Below are positions 5,145-9,398 of a stretch of 20,511 nt of DNA, one piece after another. A program made the translations under genes and the position numbers. Origin of the DNA: a virus; IMG/VR virus record IMGVR_UViG_3300043548_000220, positions 1 through 20,511 of that record. One strand, 5' to 3'. Positions within the stretch are counted from its first letter, which is position 1. Each line of letters begins with the position of its first letter. The notes under the pieces were generated by a model. It was not told where the DNA came from, did no database searches, and saw only the letters and a program-made list of their open reading frames with translations.

Positions 5145-5521
5145 CTGACTTTGAGACCTTCTGGAGGGCATGGCCTAAACGGGTCGCAAAAGGGGATGCC
5201 CGTAAGGCGTTCCAGCAAACTGAGCATATTCGACCCCCTTTGGTAGAGTTATTAGAGGCCATAGAAGCCCAATCCCGGTCGGATCAATGGCGCAAGAACG
5301 ATGGTCAGTTCATCCCTTACCCTGCGACATGGCTACGTCAGGAAAGGTGGTCTGACGAGCTAAAGGTCACCCTGCCGGGGGTGGTTCAGGGCAAGGAGTG
5401 GCATGAGACTTGGGCAGGGATTCAGGCTAAAGGCCGAGAGCTTGGCATCGATGAGAGCCAGTTCACCCACCCGCAAGACTTTAAGAGCGCGGTCATGCGC
5501 GGTTCGGTGAAGGTCGCATGA
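5141..5521 (+). CDS. Replication-protein-like (C-terminal O/DnaT-like domain), TTG start
   Basis: A 126-residue protein starting at TTG 5141, which overlaps the previous stop (TTGA), with AAGGAGAAG about 7 nt upstream. The segment FWRAWPKRVAKGDARKAFQQ followed by FIPYPATWLRQERWSDE matches the pattern found at the C-terminal end of many phage replication (lambda O-like) proteins. The usual N-terminal DNA-binding domain is absent, so it may be a stand-alone helicase-loader-like or accessory piece. It precedes modification and recombination genes in the early operon. The homology is by recalled pattern and the role is inferred. Confidence 0.55.
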   Translation: MTDFETFWRAWPKRVAKGDARKAFQQTEHIRPPLVELLEAIEAQSRSDQWRKNDGQFIPYPATWLRQERWSDELKVTLPGVVQGKEWHETWAGIQAKGRELGIDESQFTHPQDFKSAVMRGSVKVA

Positions 5522-5625
5522 GGATTGACTACACCTTGTTTGGATTGCGGGAACCTGAGTTTGGGGAGACCCCTTTGAGCTGGGCAGAGGTCTTGGTTTG
5601 GTTGCGTATAAGGAAGGAACAATGA
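5518..5625 (+). CDS. 35-residue hypothetical protein coupled to the methyltransferase
   Basis: The ATG at 5518 overlaps the previous TGA (ATGA), and its TGA (5623-5625) overlaps the methyltransferase ATG (5622, ATGA) and directly abuts the nested ORF's ATG (5626). The product (MRIDYTLFGLREPEFGETPL...) is short, with Trp-rich hydrophobic stretches and a basic end. It may act mainly as a coupling leader. It is in the same frame as the nested ORF. Confidence 0.5.
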   Translation: MRIDYTLFGLREPEFGETPLSWAEVLVWLRIRKEQ

Positions 5626-6392
5626 ATGAGTTGGCTCTTTTCGCGGGTGCTGGTGGAGGAATACTTGGGGGACACCTCCTTGGATGGCGAACAGTCTGTG
5701 CAGTCGAATGGGAACCATACCCAGCAAGCGTACTGTGCGCCCGACAAAATGACGGATTTCTCCCGTCTTTCCCAATTTGGGATGACGTACAAACCTTTGA
5801 CGGAAAGCCGTGGCGAGGAATTGTTGACGTTGTATCGGGGGGCTTTCCCTGCCAAGACATCAGCGCAGCCGGAAAAGGAGCGGGGATTGACGGAGAACGG
5901 TCAGGAATGTGGCGAGAAATGGCCCGCATCATTCACGAAGTACGACCCAGATTCGTCTTTGTGGAAAACTCACCAATGCTCACTTCTAGGGGACTTGGAG
6001 TCGTACTCGGAGACTTGGCCTCAATGGGGTTTGATGCGGAATGGGGAGTGTTGGGCCATGACAAGTTCGGTGGGCAACACCGTAGAGAAAGAATCTGGAT
6101 TGTTGCCTACACCGACCAAAGAGCTTTTCAGTCATTGGTCGAGCGCCAGGGCAAAGTTATTAAACGATGGTCGCAGAAAAAGCGGAGTGAAAGTTGGGTC
6201 AATTTTATGGTGGGAAATGACGGAACAACACCTCCGACTTGGGGGGGGGGAGGACAAAACAATGATCCCAGACCCATCATGTGGCGAAAAAGTGATGGGA
6301 TGGCCGATGGGGTGGACAGAATTGCGGCCATTGGAAACGGACAGGTTCCAAGAGTGGCTGCGGCAGCATGGGAAGTCTTGAGTGACCTGTGA
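5622..6392 (+). CDS. C5 cytosine-specific DNA methyltransferase
   Basis: A 256-residue enzyme that would transfer a methyl group from AdoMet to C5 of cytosine, as phages do to evade host restriction. Motifs in order: I LFAGAGGG at 6-13; IV GGFPCQDIS at 73-81 with catalytic Cys77; VI VENS at 114-117; VIII GQHRRERIW at 151-159; a short target-recognition region about 162-220; and X GNGQVP at 238-243. It is short for the family but complete. The ATG at 5622 follows AAGGAAGGAA; an upstream start at 5598 lacks support. No restriction nuclease is next to it, so it is an orphan methylase. The whole gene is overlapped in the +1 frame by another ORF, and a G10 tract lies in the recognition region. Confidence 0.93.
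   Translation: MNELALFAGAGGGILGGHLLGWRTVCAVEWEPYPASVLCARQNDGFLPSFPIWDDVQTFDGKPWRGIVDVVSGGFPCQDISAAGKGAGIDGERSGMWREMARIIHEVRPRFVFVENSPMLTSRGLGVVLGDLASMGFDAEWGVLGHDKFGGQHRRERIWIVAYTDQRAFQSLVERQGKVIKRWSQKKRSESWVNFMVGNDGTTPPTWGGGGQNNDPRPIMWRKSDGMADGVDRIAAIGNGQVPRVAAAAWEVLSDL
5626..6381 (+). CDS. Nested +1-frame ORF entirely inside the methyltransferase gene
   Basis: A 251-codon ATG-started frame begins 4 nt after the methyltransferase ATG and ends 11 nt before its stop. Its protein has an organised pattern: MSWLFSRVLVEEYL at 1-14, FSRLSQFGMTYKPLTE at 45-60, FPAKTSA at 74-80, YDPDSSLWKTHQCSLLGD at 106-123, SETWPQWGLMRNGECW at 128-143, GLLPTPT at 158-164 and MGWPMGWTELRPLETDRFQEW at 224-244. From memory these strings closely resemble a widespread phage hypothetical family ('MSWLFSRALVEEY... 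SLWKT... ETWPRWGLMRNG... PTPT... MGWPxGWT'). Chance openness over this length is unlikely. It shares the ribosome site AAGGAAGGAA and abuts neighbours in frame on both sides. The function is unknown; an overprinted gene is inferred. Confidence 0.6.
   Translation: MSWLFSRVLVEEYLGDTSLDGEQSVQSNGNHTQQAYCAPDKMTDFSRLSQFGMTYKPLTESRGEELLTLYRGAFPAKTSAQPEKERGLTENGQECGEKWPASFTKYDPDSSLWKTHQCSLLGDLESYSETWPQWGLMRNGECWAMTSSVGNTVEKESGLLPTPTKELFSHWSSARAKLLNDGRRKSGVKVGSILWWEMTEQHLRLGGGEDKTMIPDPSCGEKVMGWPMGWTELRPLETDRFQEWLRQHGKS
6241..6250 (+). repeat. G10 homopolymer inside the dual-coding methyltransferase gene
   Basis: Ten consecutive G at 6241-6250 encode W-G-G-G in the methyltransferase frame and L-G-G-G in the nested frame. 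Tracts of this length are prone to slippage. A change in length would swap the C-termini of the two frames. Confidence 0.9.
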
Positions 6393-6600
6393 AAAGTGCG
6401 AAAAGGACTCCCGGATCTTTGATCTGCAATGCCACGGTTGCCGAGATAGGCTGGTCATGGGCATAGACTGCAAGGTTCTCCGGGAGATAGAGGCCAAGTA
6501 CCTAGACATGAAGTTTGGGTTCCTACCGGACTACAAGAAGGAACCCCATTGCGGGTGCAAGACCACTTGCTTAAGAAAGTCTAGGTTGCGTGAACAATAA
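6382..6600 (+). CDS. 72-residue Cys-rich (zinc-finger-like) protein
   Basis: Begins with GTG at 6382, immediately after the TGA of the nested ORF and 8 nt inside the methyltransferase end. The GTG is favoured because it keeps the first CxxC. Cys pairs CEKC (3-6), CHGC (17-20) and a C-terminal CGCKTTC give six or more Cys in paired spacing, so a zinc-ribbon-like fold is likely. The C-terminus is basic (LRKSRLREQ), consistent with nucleic-acid binding. No named family; it overlaps the HNH gene. Confidence 0.65.
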   Translation: MTCEKCEKDSRIFDLQCHGCRDRLVMGIDCKVLREIEAKYLDMKFGFLPDYKKEPHCGCKTTCLRKSRLREQ

Positions 6601-6847
6601 GCTTACCGCCCCCCAGAGACGGCACTTGGCTGCGGTCAAATCCTTGCCATGCGGGGTCTGCGGAGCCTCAGAACCCTCTGATGCCCACCACATAGAGCAG
6701 GGGCTCCAGTACATCTGTATACCCCTTTGTAAGGACTGCCATCAGGGTTCCCACAACGGTATCCACGGTCGCAAGGCTATTTGGAACGTATTCAAAAAGA
6801 CTGAAATGACGGTACTCAATGACACAATCGAAAAGCTCACCCGCTAG
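6590..6847 (+). CDS. Ref/YbcO-like HNH-type nuclease
   Basis: An 85-residue protein with GTG start at 6590, overlapping the previous gene. LPCGVCGA (Cys21, Cys24), DAHHIEQG (His33, His34) and PLCKDCHQGSHNGIHG (Cys47, Cys50, His51) form the zinc-supported His-metal layout of the phage Ref and YbcO nucleases. Ref of phage P1 is a RecA-dependent nuclease; the similar small phage proteins are thought to act in recombination. The location directly before RusA supports that role. The long N-terminal tail of P1 Ref is missing. Confidence 0.75.
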   Translation: MNNKLTAPQRRHLAAVKSLPCGVCGASEPSDAHHIEQGLQYICIPLCKDCHQGSHNGIHGRKAIWNVFKKTEMTVLNDTIEKLTR

Positions 6848-7190
6848 GCTTACCCTGCCTTGGCCCCCCAAGGAGCTGAGTCCGAATTACTCAGGCCATT
6901 GGGCTCCACAGGCATCAGCCAAGAAAAAGTACCGGTTTGCGGTCAGGATGCTGGCCTTGCAAGAGAGGTGGGAGATCCCAGAGGAAGGGCCAATCTATCT
7001 GGAGGTGGAGTTCTACCCCCCGGACAGACGGCCACGGGACAAGGACAACATGGTTGGTGCTTTCAAGGCGGGGCAAGACGGACTTGCGGACGCTTGGAAA
7101 ATCAACGATAAAAGAATTGATTGCACATACAAAGTGAGCGATCAAGTAAGCGGTATGGTCAAAGTTAAACTTTTAGGAGAAAAACCATGA
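6819..7190 (+). CDS. rusA: RusA-like Holliday junction resolvase
   Basis: A 123-residue RusA-family endonuclease that resolves four-way DNA junctions in phage recombination and replication. It has the N-terminal LTLPWPPKELSPNYSGHW and the catalytic RPRDKDNMVGAFKAGQDGLADAWKINDKRI, with Asp74 and Asp76 in the DxDN motif, the following Lys, and a later Asp in INDKRI. The length equals the family norm (about 120). The ATG at 6819 overlaps the HNH gene by 29 nt, and the end overlaps the next ATG (ATGA). High confidence. Confidence 0.93.
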   Translation: MTQSKSSPARLTLPWPPKELSPNYSGHWAPQASAKKKYRFAVRMLALQERWEIPEEGPIYLEVEFYPPDRRPRDKDNMVGAFKAGQDGLADAWKINDKRIDCTYKVSDQVSGMVKVKLLGEKP

Positions 7191-7318
7191 AAAAGGTATT
7201 AGCAGTAGCAATCCTGATGAGCGCCAGCGTAGCTTTTGCGGCTTGTCCCGTTTATGCCCCGTATGGTTGCGTACAAACTTACGGTGGAAAGATGAAATGT
7301 GGTTGCGGTGTACGATAA
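7187..7318 (+). CDS. 43-residue secreted Cys-rich microprotein
   Basis: An ATGA overlap with rusA and an AGGAG just upstream support translation. MKKVLAVAILMSASVAFA is a textbook Sec signal peptide (basic start, hydrophobic core, AFA cleavage site), leaving a 25-residue mature peptide (ACPVYAPYGCVQTYGG...) with four Cys (20, 28, 38, 40) that can form two disulphides in the periplasm. No family recognised. It may alter the host envelope, for example in superinfection exclusion, but that is a guess. Confidence 0.65.
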   Translation: MKKVLAVAILMSASVAFAACPVYAPYGCVQTYGGKMKCGCGVR

Positions 7319-7325
7319 TTAGAAC

Positions 7326-7383
7326 GGGAGGCGTAACGGCTGGATGCAACGTGAGATCCGGTTGTTGTACACAAACGCCTCCC
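7326..7383 (+). ncRNA. Long imperfect hairpin RNA element between operons
   Basis: GGGAGGCGT (7326-7334) pairs perfectly with ACGCCTCCC (7375-7383). An inner 11-bp helix, AACGGCTGGAT (7335-7345) with ATCCGGTTGTT (7356-7366), contains three G-U pairs. An 8-nt bulge (7367-7374) and a 10-nt loop complete it. The G-U pairs work only on the + strand, so it acts as rightward RNA. It follows the microprotein stop and lacks a U tract, so it is a processing, stability or attenuating structure rather than a simple terminator. The gap holds no other gene. Confidence 0.6.
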
Positions 7384-7385
7384 AT

Positions 7386-7399
7386 TAACAGTTTATAAT
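7386..7399 (+). promoter_or_regulatory. Promoter for the 7406 gene block
   Basis: TAACAGTTTATAAT: a perfect -10 TATAAT at 7394-7399 directly preceded by AACAGTT, the element shared with other promoters here. No good -35 hexamer lies 17 nt upstream. The expected start falls at about 7406, on the ATG of the next gene. Confidence 0.55.
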
Positions 7400-7405
7400 A
7401 GCGTG

Positions 7406-7672
7406 ATGGAACCCCAAAAGCGCACCCGTAGGCCGTTTCTGAGCCGAGACATCCTGAAAGTCTTAAGAAAGCACCCGAACTTAACGAGGCGGGAGATTTC
7501 TATTAAGACCCATGCGAAGAACCATTCGGTCAAGGCGGTGTTATTTAAGCTGGTGGCAACGAATAAGATCAAGTGCGAAAAGGGTAAGGAAACCAACGCC
7601 AAGACAGGGCCACGCCTAGTAAATGTCTATTGCTTAACCCTTGAGGAAAGTGCAGAATCTAGTCATGGGTGA
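7406..7672 (+). CDS. Small winged-helix DNA-binding protein, possibly from a leaderless mRNA
   Basis: An 88-residue basic protein. LSRDILKVLRKHPNLTRREISIKTHAKNHSVKAVLFKLVATNKIK looks like helix, 'TRREI' turn, recognition helix (NHSVKAVLFKLV) and wing (GPRLVNVYCL), a winged-helix layout. GTG at 7403 and ATG at 7406 are adjacent; ATG is chosen because the -10 box places transcription start at about that base. There is no Shine-Dalgarno. As first gene behind this promoter it may regulate the middle or late block. Its end overlaps the Dps-like gene. Confidence 0.68.
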   Translation: MEPQKRTRRPFLSRDILKVLRKHPNLTRREISIKTHAKNHSVKAVLFKLVATNKIKCEKGKETNAKTGPRLVNVYCLTLEESAESSHG

Positions 7673-8027
7673 AATGGAATCTTTCGCGCTAAACCTCTTG
7701 CACTCCGCAAGTTGCGCTCATGTCTATCATTGGCAGACTACTAGCTACTCTGCCCATAAGGCATTGGGTAAGTTCTACGGGACTATGCCCGACCTAGTAG
7801 ACGGTCTGGTTGAGACCTATATGGGGCGCAACGGGATATTTGGCGAGGTGGACAAGGAGCAAGAGGTCTACATGGATAAAGACCCCCTTGCGTATATGAA
7901 GGCCCTGCGGAGCTATGTGGATGACACCCGCAAGGACTTACCACAGGATTCAGAGATCCAAAACCTGATAGACGGGATCACGGATCTGATCAACACCACC
8001 ATTTACAAACTTGAAAACCTCAAATAG
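7665..8027 (+). CDS. Dps/ferritin-like phage protein (DUF5856-like)
   Basis: A 120-residue helical protein. SCAHVYHWQTTSYSAHKALGKFYGTMPDLVDGLVETYMG matches phage Dps-like proteins, in which His residues of the first helix and the Asp/Glu of the next recall ferroxidase ligands. Two further helices end the protein (SEIQNLIDGITDLINTTIYKL). The start is uncertain: ATG 7665 overlaps the preceding stop, ATG 7674 is possible, and GAGGAAAG lies 14 nt upstream. A role in metal or oxidative protection, or in the virion, is inferred from family only. Confidence 0.7.
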   Translation: MGEMESFALNLLHSASCAHVYHWQTTSYSAHKALGKFYGTMPDLVDGLVETYMGRNGIFGEVDKEQEVYMDKDPLAYMKALRSYVDDTRKDLPQDSEIQNLIDGITDLINTTIYKLENLK

Positions 8028-8035
8028 GAGCAGCC

Positions 8036-8215
8036 ATGTCTAAGATCAATTTTGAAGTACCCAAGCATTGCAACGACAAGGGTGGACGTTCCGAGCCCAA
8101 GAAGAATTCAGTCCAGCAGGGCGGTAAGAACAAGCCTATGGGCGAAAAGATGACCATGAAGGGCCGCGACACCAAGATGGGCACGAACAACTCTGGCGAG
8201 ATTTACCAGAAGTGA
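8036..8215 (+). CDS. 59-residue basic hypothetical protein
   Basis: The ATG at 8036 has AGGAG 6 nt upstream. The protein (MSKINFEVPKHCNDKGGRSEPK...) is Lys/Gly/Asn-rich and probably disordered, ending in an SGEIYQK tail. No motif. Its TGA overlaps the next gene's GTG (GTGA). It is the first of a run of small basic proteins in this block. Confidence 0.62.
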   Translation: MSKINFEVPKHCNDKGGRSEPKKNSVQQGGKNKPMGEKMTMKGRDTKMGTNNSGEIYQK

Positions 8216-8412
8216 ACTGCGGGACTTGTAGGTTTTTCCTAGCAAACCAGAAGTTTGGAATGTGCCAGCGGTATCCTGAATACGTTATGAAACAGGATAC
8301 TCAATGGTGCGGAGAGTTCCAAAAGAAGCAAGAAGCAATCATTGACGAGCCTAAAAAACGGAGAAAAAATGATCCAGCCCCTGCGCGACCGGATTCTAGT
8401 CAGGCCGATTGA
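8212..8412 (+). CDS. 66-residue Cys-rich protein
   Basis: GTG start at 8212 overlapping the previous TGA. The N-terminal domain has NCGTCRFF, GMCQRYP and WCGEF: a CxxC, then one Cys and another, the typical pattern of a small phage or bacterial metal-binding domain (CxxCrff...C.ryP...dwCGef). The C-terminus is a charged, disordered tail that overlaps the GroES gene by 44 nt. Probably a zinc or iron-sulphur binder; no tested function known to me. Confidence 0.65.
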   Translation: MNCGTCRFFLANQKFGMCQRYPEYVMKQDTQWCGEFQKKQEAIIDEPKKRRKNDPAPARPDSSQAD

Positions 8413-8665
8413 GCGAACAAAGAGCGACATTCTTGCGGTCATCATGCAGGAAAACCCTAATATGGGTGAAGTGGTCGCGGTCGGGCCGGGGGAGTACGAC
8501 AAGAAGGGTCGTAGAGTCCCGAATCCGTGCGAAATTGGGCAGAAGATAAGATACGGAACGACAGGCGAGTACCTGACGTTCCAAGAGGTAGACCACGAAG
8601 GCGAGAAGTTCCTTATGATGTCTTGGAAAGATGTCTGCTGGGTGGAAAATGAAAACAACCAATAA
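8369..8665 (+). CDS. GroES-like co-chaperonin
   Basis: A 98-residue Cpn10-family protein. IQPLRDRILVRPIERTKSDI starts the GroES fold (cf. IRPLHDRVIV in bacteria), followed by a mobile-loop-like stretch, GEVVAVGPGEYDKKGRRV, IGQKIRYG and a closing strand (FLMMSWKDVCWVEN). The ATG at 8369 has CGGAG upstream; a longer start at 8342 is not needed. Phage GroES homologues (T4 gp31 and others) replace host GroES to fold capsid proteins with host GroEL. No GroEL gene is seen. The mobile loop carries ILAVIMQENPNMG, a hydrophobic segment fit to bind GroEL. Confidence 0.9.
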   Translation: MIQPLRDRILVRPIERTKSDILAVIMQENPNMGEVVAVGPGEYDKKGRRVPNPCEIGQKIRYGTTGEYLTFQEVDHEGEKFLMMSWKDVCWVENENNQ

Positions 8666-8930
8666 ACCAATCCCGAAAACTACGACCGGCAAGGGCAAGA
8701 ACTACAAGCCCACCGAGCAGGGTGCGGGAATGACTGCAAAAGGAAGGGCAGCATACAATGCGAAAAATAATTCAAACCTTAAAGCTCCAACTCCAAACCC
8801 TAAAACAAAAGCTGACGAAGGCCGTAAAAAGTCTTTTTGTGCGCGGATGAGTGGGATGCCGGGGCCAATGAAGGACGAAAAAGGCCGACCAACCCGTAAG
8901 GCAGCTAGCCTCAAAAACTGGAACTGTTAA
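8649..8930 (+). CDS. 93-residue basic phage protein (DUF6321-like)
   Basis: The ATG at 8649 follows GGTGG and overlaps the GroES end. The first half is Lys/Gly/Asn/Thr-rich and likely disordered (KPIPKTTTGKGKNY); GAGMTAKGRAAYNAKNNSNLK and RKKSFCARMSGMPGPMKDEKGRPTRKAASLKNWNC follow. The strings 'GAG-T-KG--AY' and 'KSFCARM-GM ... L--WNC' recur, from memory, in a common phage family of unknown function (DUF6321). A virion or DNA-associated role is possible given its charge. Confidence 0.75.
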   Translation: MKTTNKPIPKTTTGKGKNYKPTEQGAGMTAKGRAAYNAKNNSNLKAPTPNPKTKADEGRKKSFCARMSGMPGPMKDEKGRPTRKAASLKNWNC

Positions 8931-9097
8931 TGGATGAGCAATCAATACAAGCAAGAGTTGCGGAACTTAATCAACAACGCTCGATCACCGTGGCTAATCT
9001 TCAAGCTCTGGATGGGGCGATTGCAGACTGCAATTGGTGGCTTGCGAAGATCAAGGCAGATACCGTCAAGATTAACGAAAACGAGGGGAATGACTGA
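8930..9097 (+). CDS. 55-residue helical hypothetical protein
   Basis: TAATG coupling with the previous gene (ATG at 8930), ending in TGA at 9095-9097 that overlaps the next ATG. The product (MDEQSIQARVAELNQQRSIT...) is a long amphipathic helix with VANLQALDGAIADCNWWLAKI in the middle; a small coiled-coil protein is likely. The position resembles that of small phage accessory proteins, but no family can be named. Confidence 0.58.
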   Translation: MDEQSIQARVAELNQQRSITVANLQALDGAIADCNWWLAKIKADTVKINENEGND

Positions 9098-9255
9098 TGG
9101 CTACCGGACTTTACGCGAACATCCACGCCAAGCGCGAGAGGATCAAGGCACAAAAGGCAGCGGGCAAGACTCCAGAGAAGATGCGAGCCCCCGGAGCCAA
9201 GGGCGCTCCCACGGCAAAGGCGTTCAAAGAATCAGCAAAGACTGCGAAGAAATAA
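9097..9255 (+). CDS. 52-residue basic phage protein
   Basis: TGATG coupling; ends in TAATG with the next gene. LYANIHAKRERIKA at 5-18 and KMRAPGAKGAPTAKAFKESAKT at the end follow the pattern of a common small phage protein ('LYANI-AKR-RI...KMR-PG-KGAPT...F--AAKTAK') of unknown role, as I recall it. Highly basic, probably nucleic-acid or membrane associated. Confidence 0.65.
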   Translation: MATGLYANIHAKRERIKAQKAAGKTPEKMRAPGAKGAPTAKAFKESAKTAKK

Positions 9256-9398
9256 TGCTAAAGAAATCCATGTCCGACAAGGCGTTCAAGCAGAACATCA
9301 AGACCGAGGTCAAGGCCGGGAAACCGGTCAAACAGGCGGTTGCGATAGCTTACTCAGTCAAGCGTGAAGCCAAAAAGGGTACTAAAGGTAAGAAGTAA
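9255..9398 (+). CDS. 47-residue basic protein (DUF6496-like)
   Basis: TAATG coupling at both ends (stop of the former, start of the next). MLKKSMSDKAFKQNIKTEV and GKPVKQAVAIAYSVKREA form two helices followed by a Lys/Gly tail. 'KPVKQAVAIAYS' is the hallmark I associate with DUF6496. Basic; no enzymatic motif. Confidence 0.65.
   Translation: MLKKSMSDKAFKQNIKTEVKAGKPVKQAVAIAYSVKREAKKGTKGKK

Noticed and set aside
5360-5932. 190-codon and other minus-strand ORFs against the methyltransferase region
   Set aside because: Low-complexity Ser/Pro/Arg-rich translations, no ribosome site and they straddle gene borders; antisense shadows, unlike the organised +1 nested frame.
8934-9254. Long + frame running from 8934 into the DUF6496-like gene
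   Set aside because: Two small genes with proper coupling (8930-9097 and 9097-9255) occupy this DNA in other frames and their products match phage patterns; only the 9255-9398 part of the long frame is credible.
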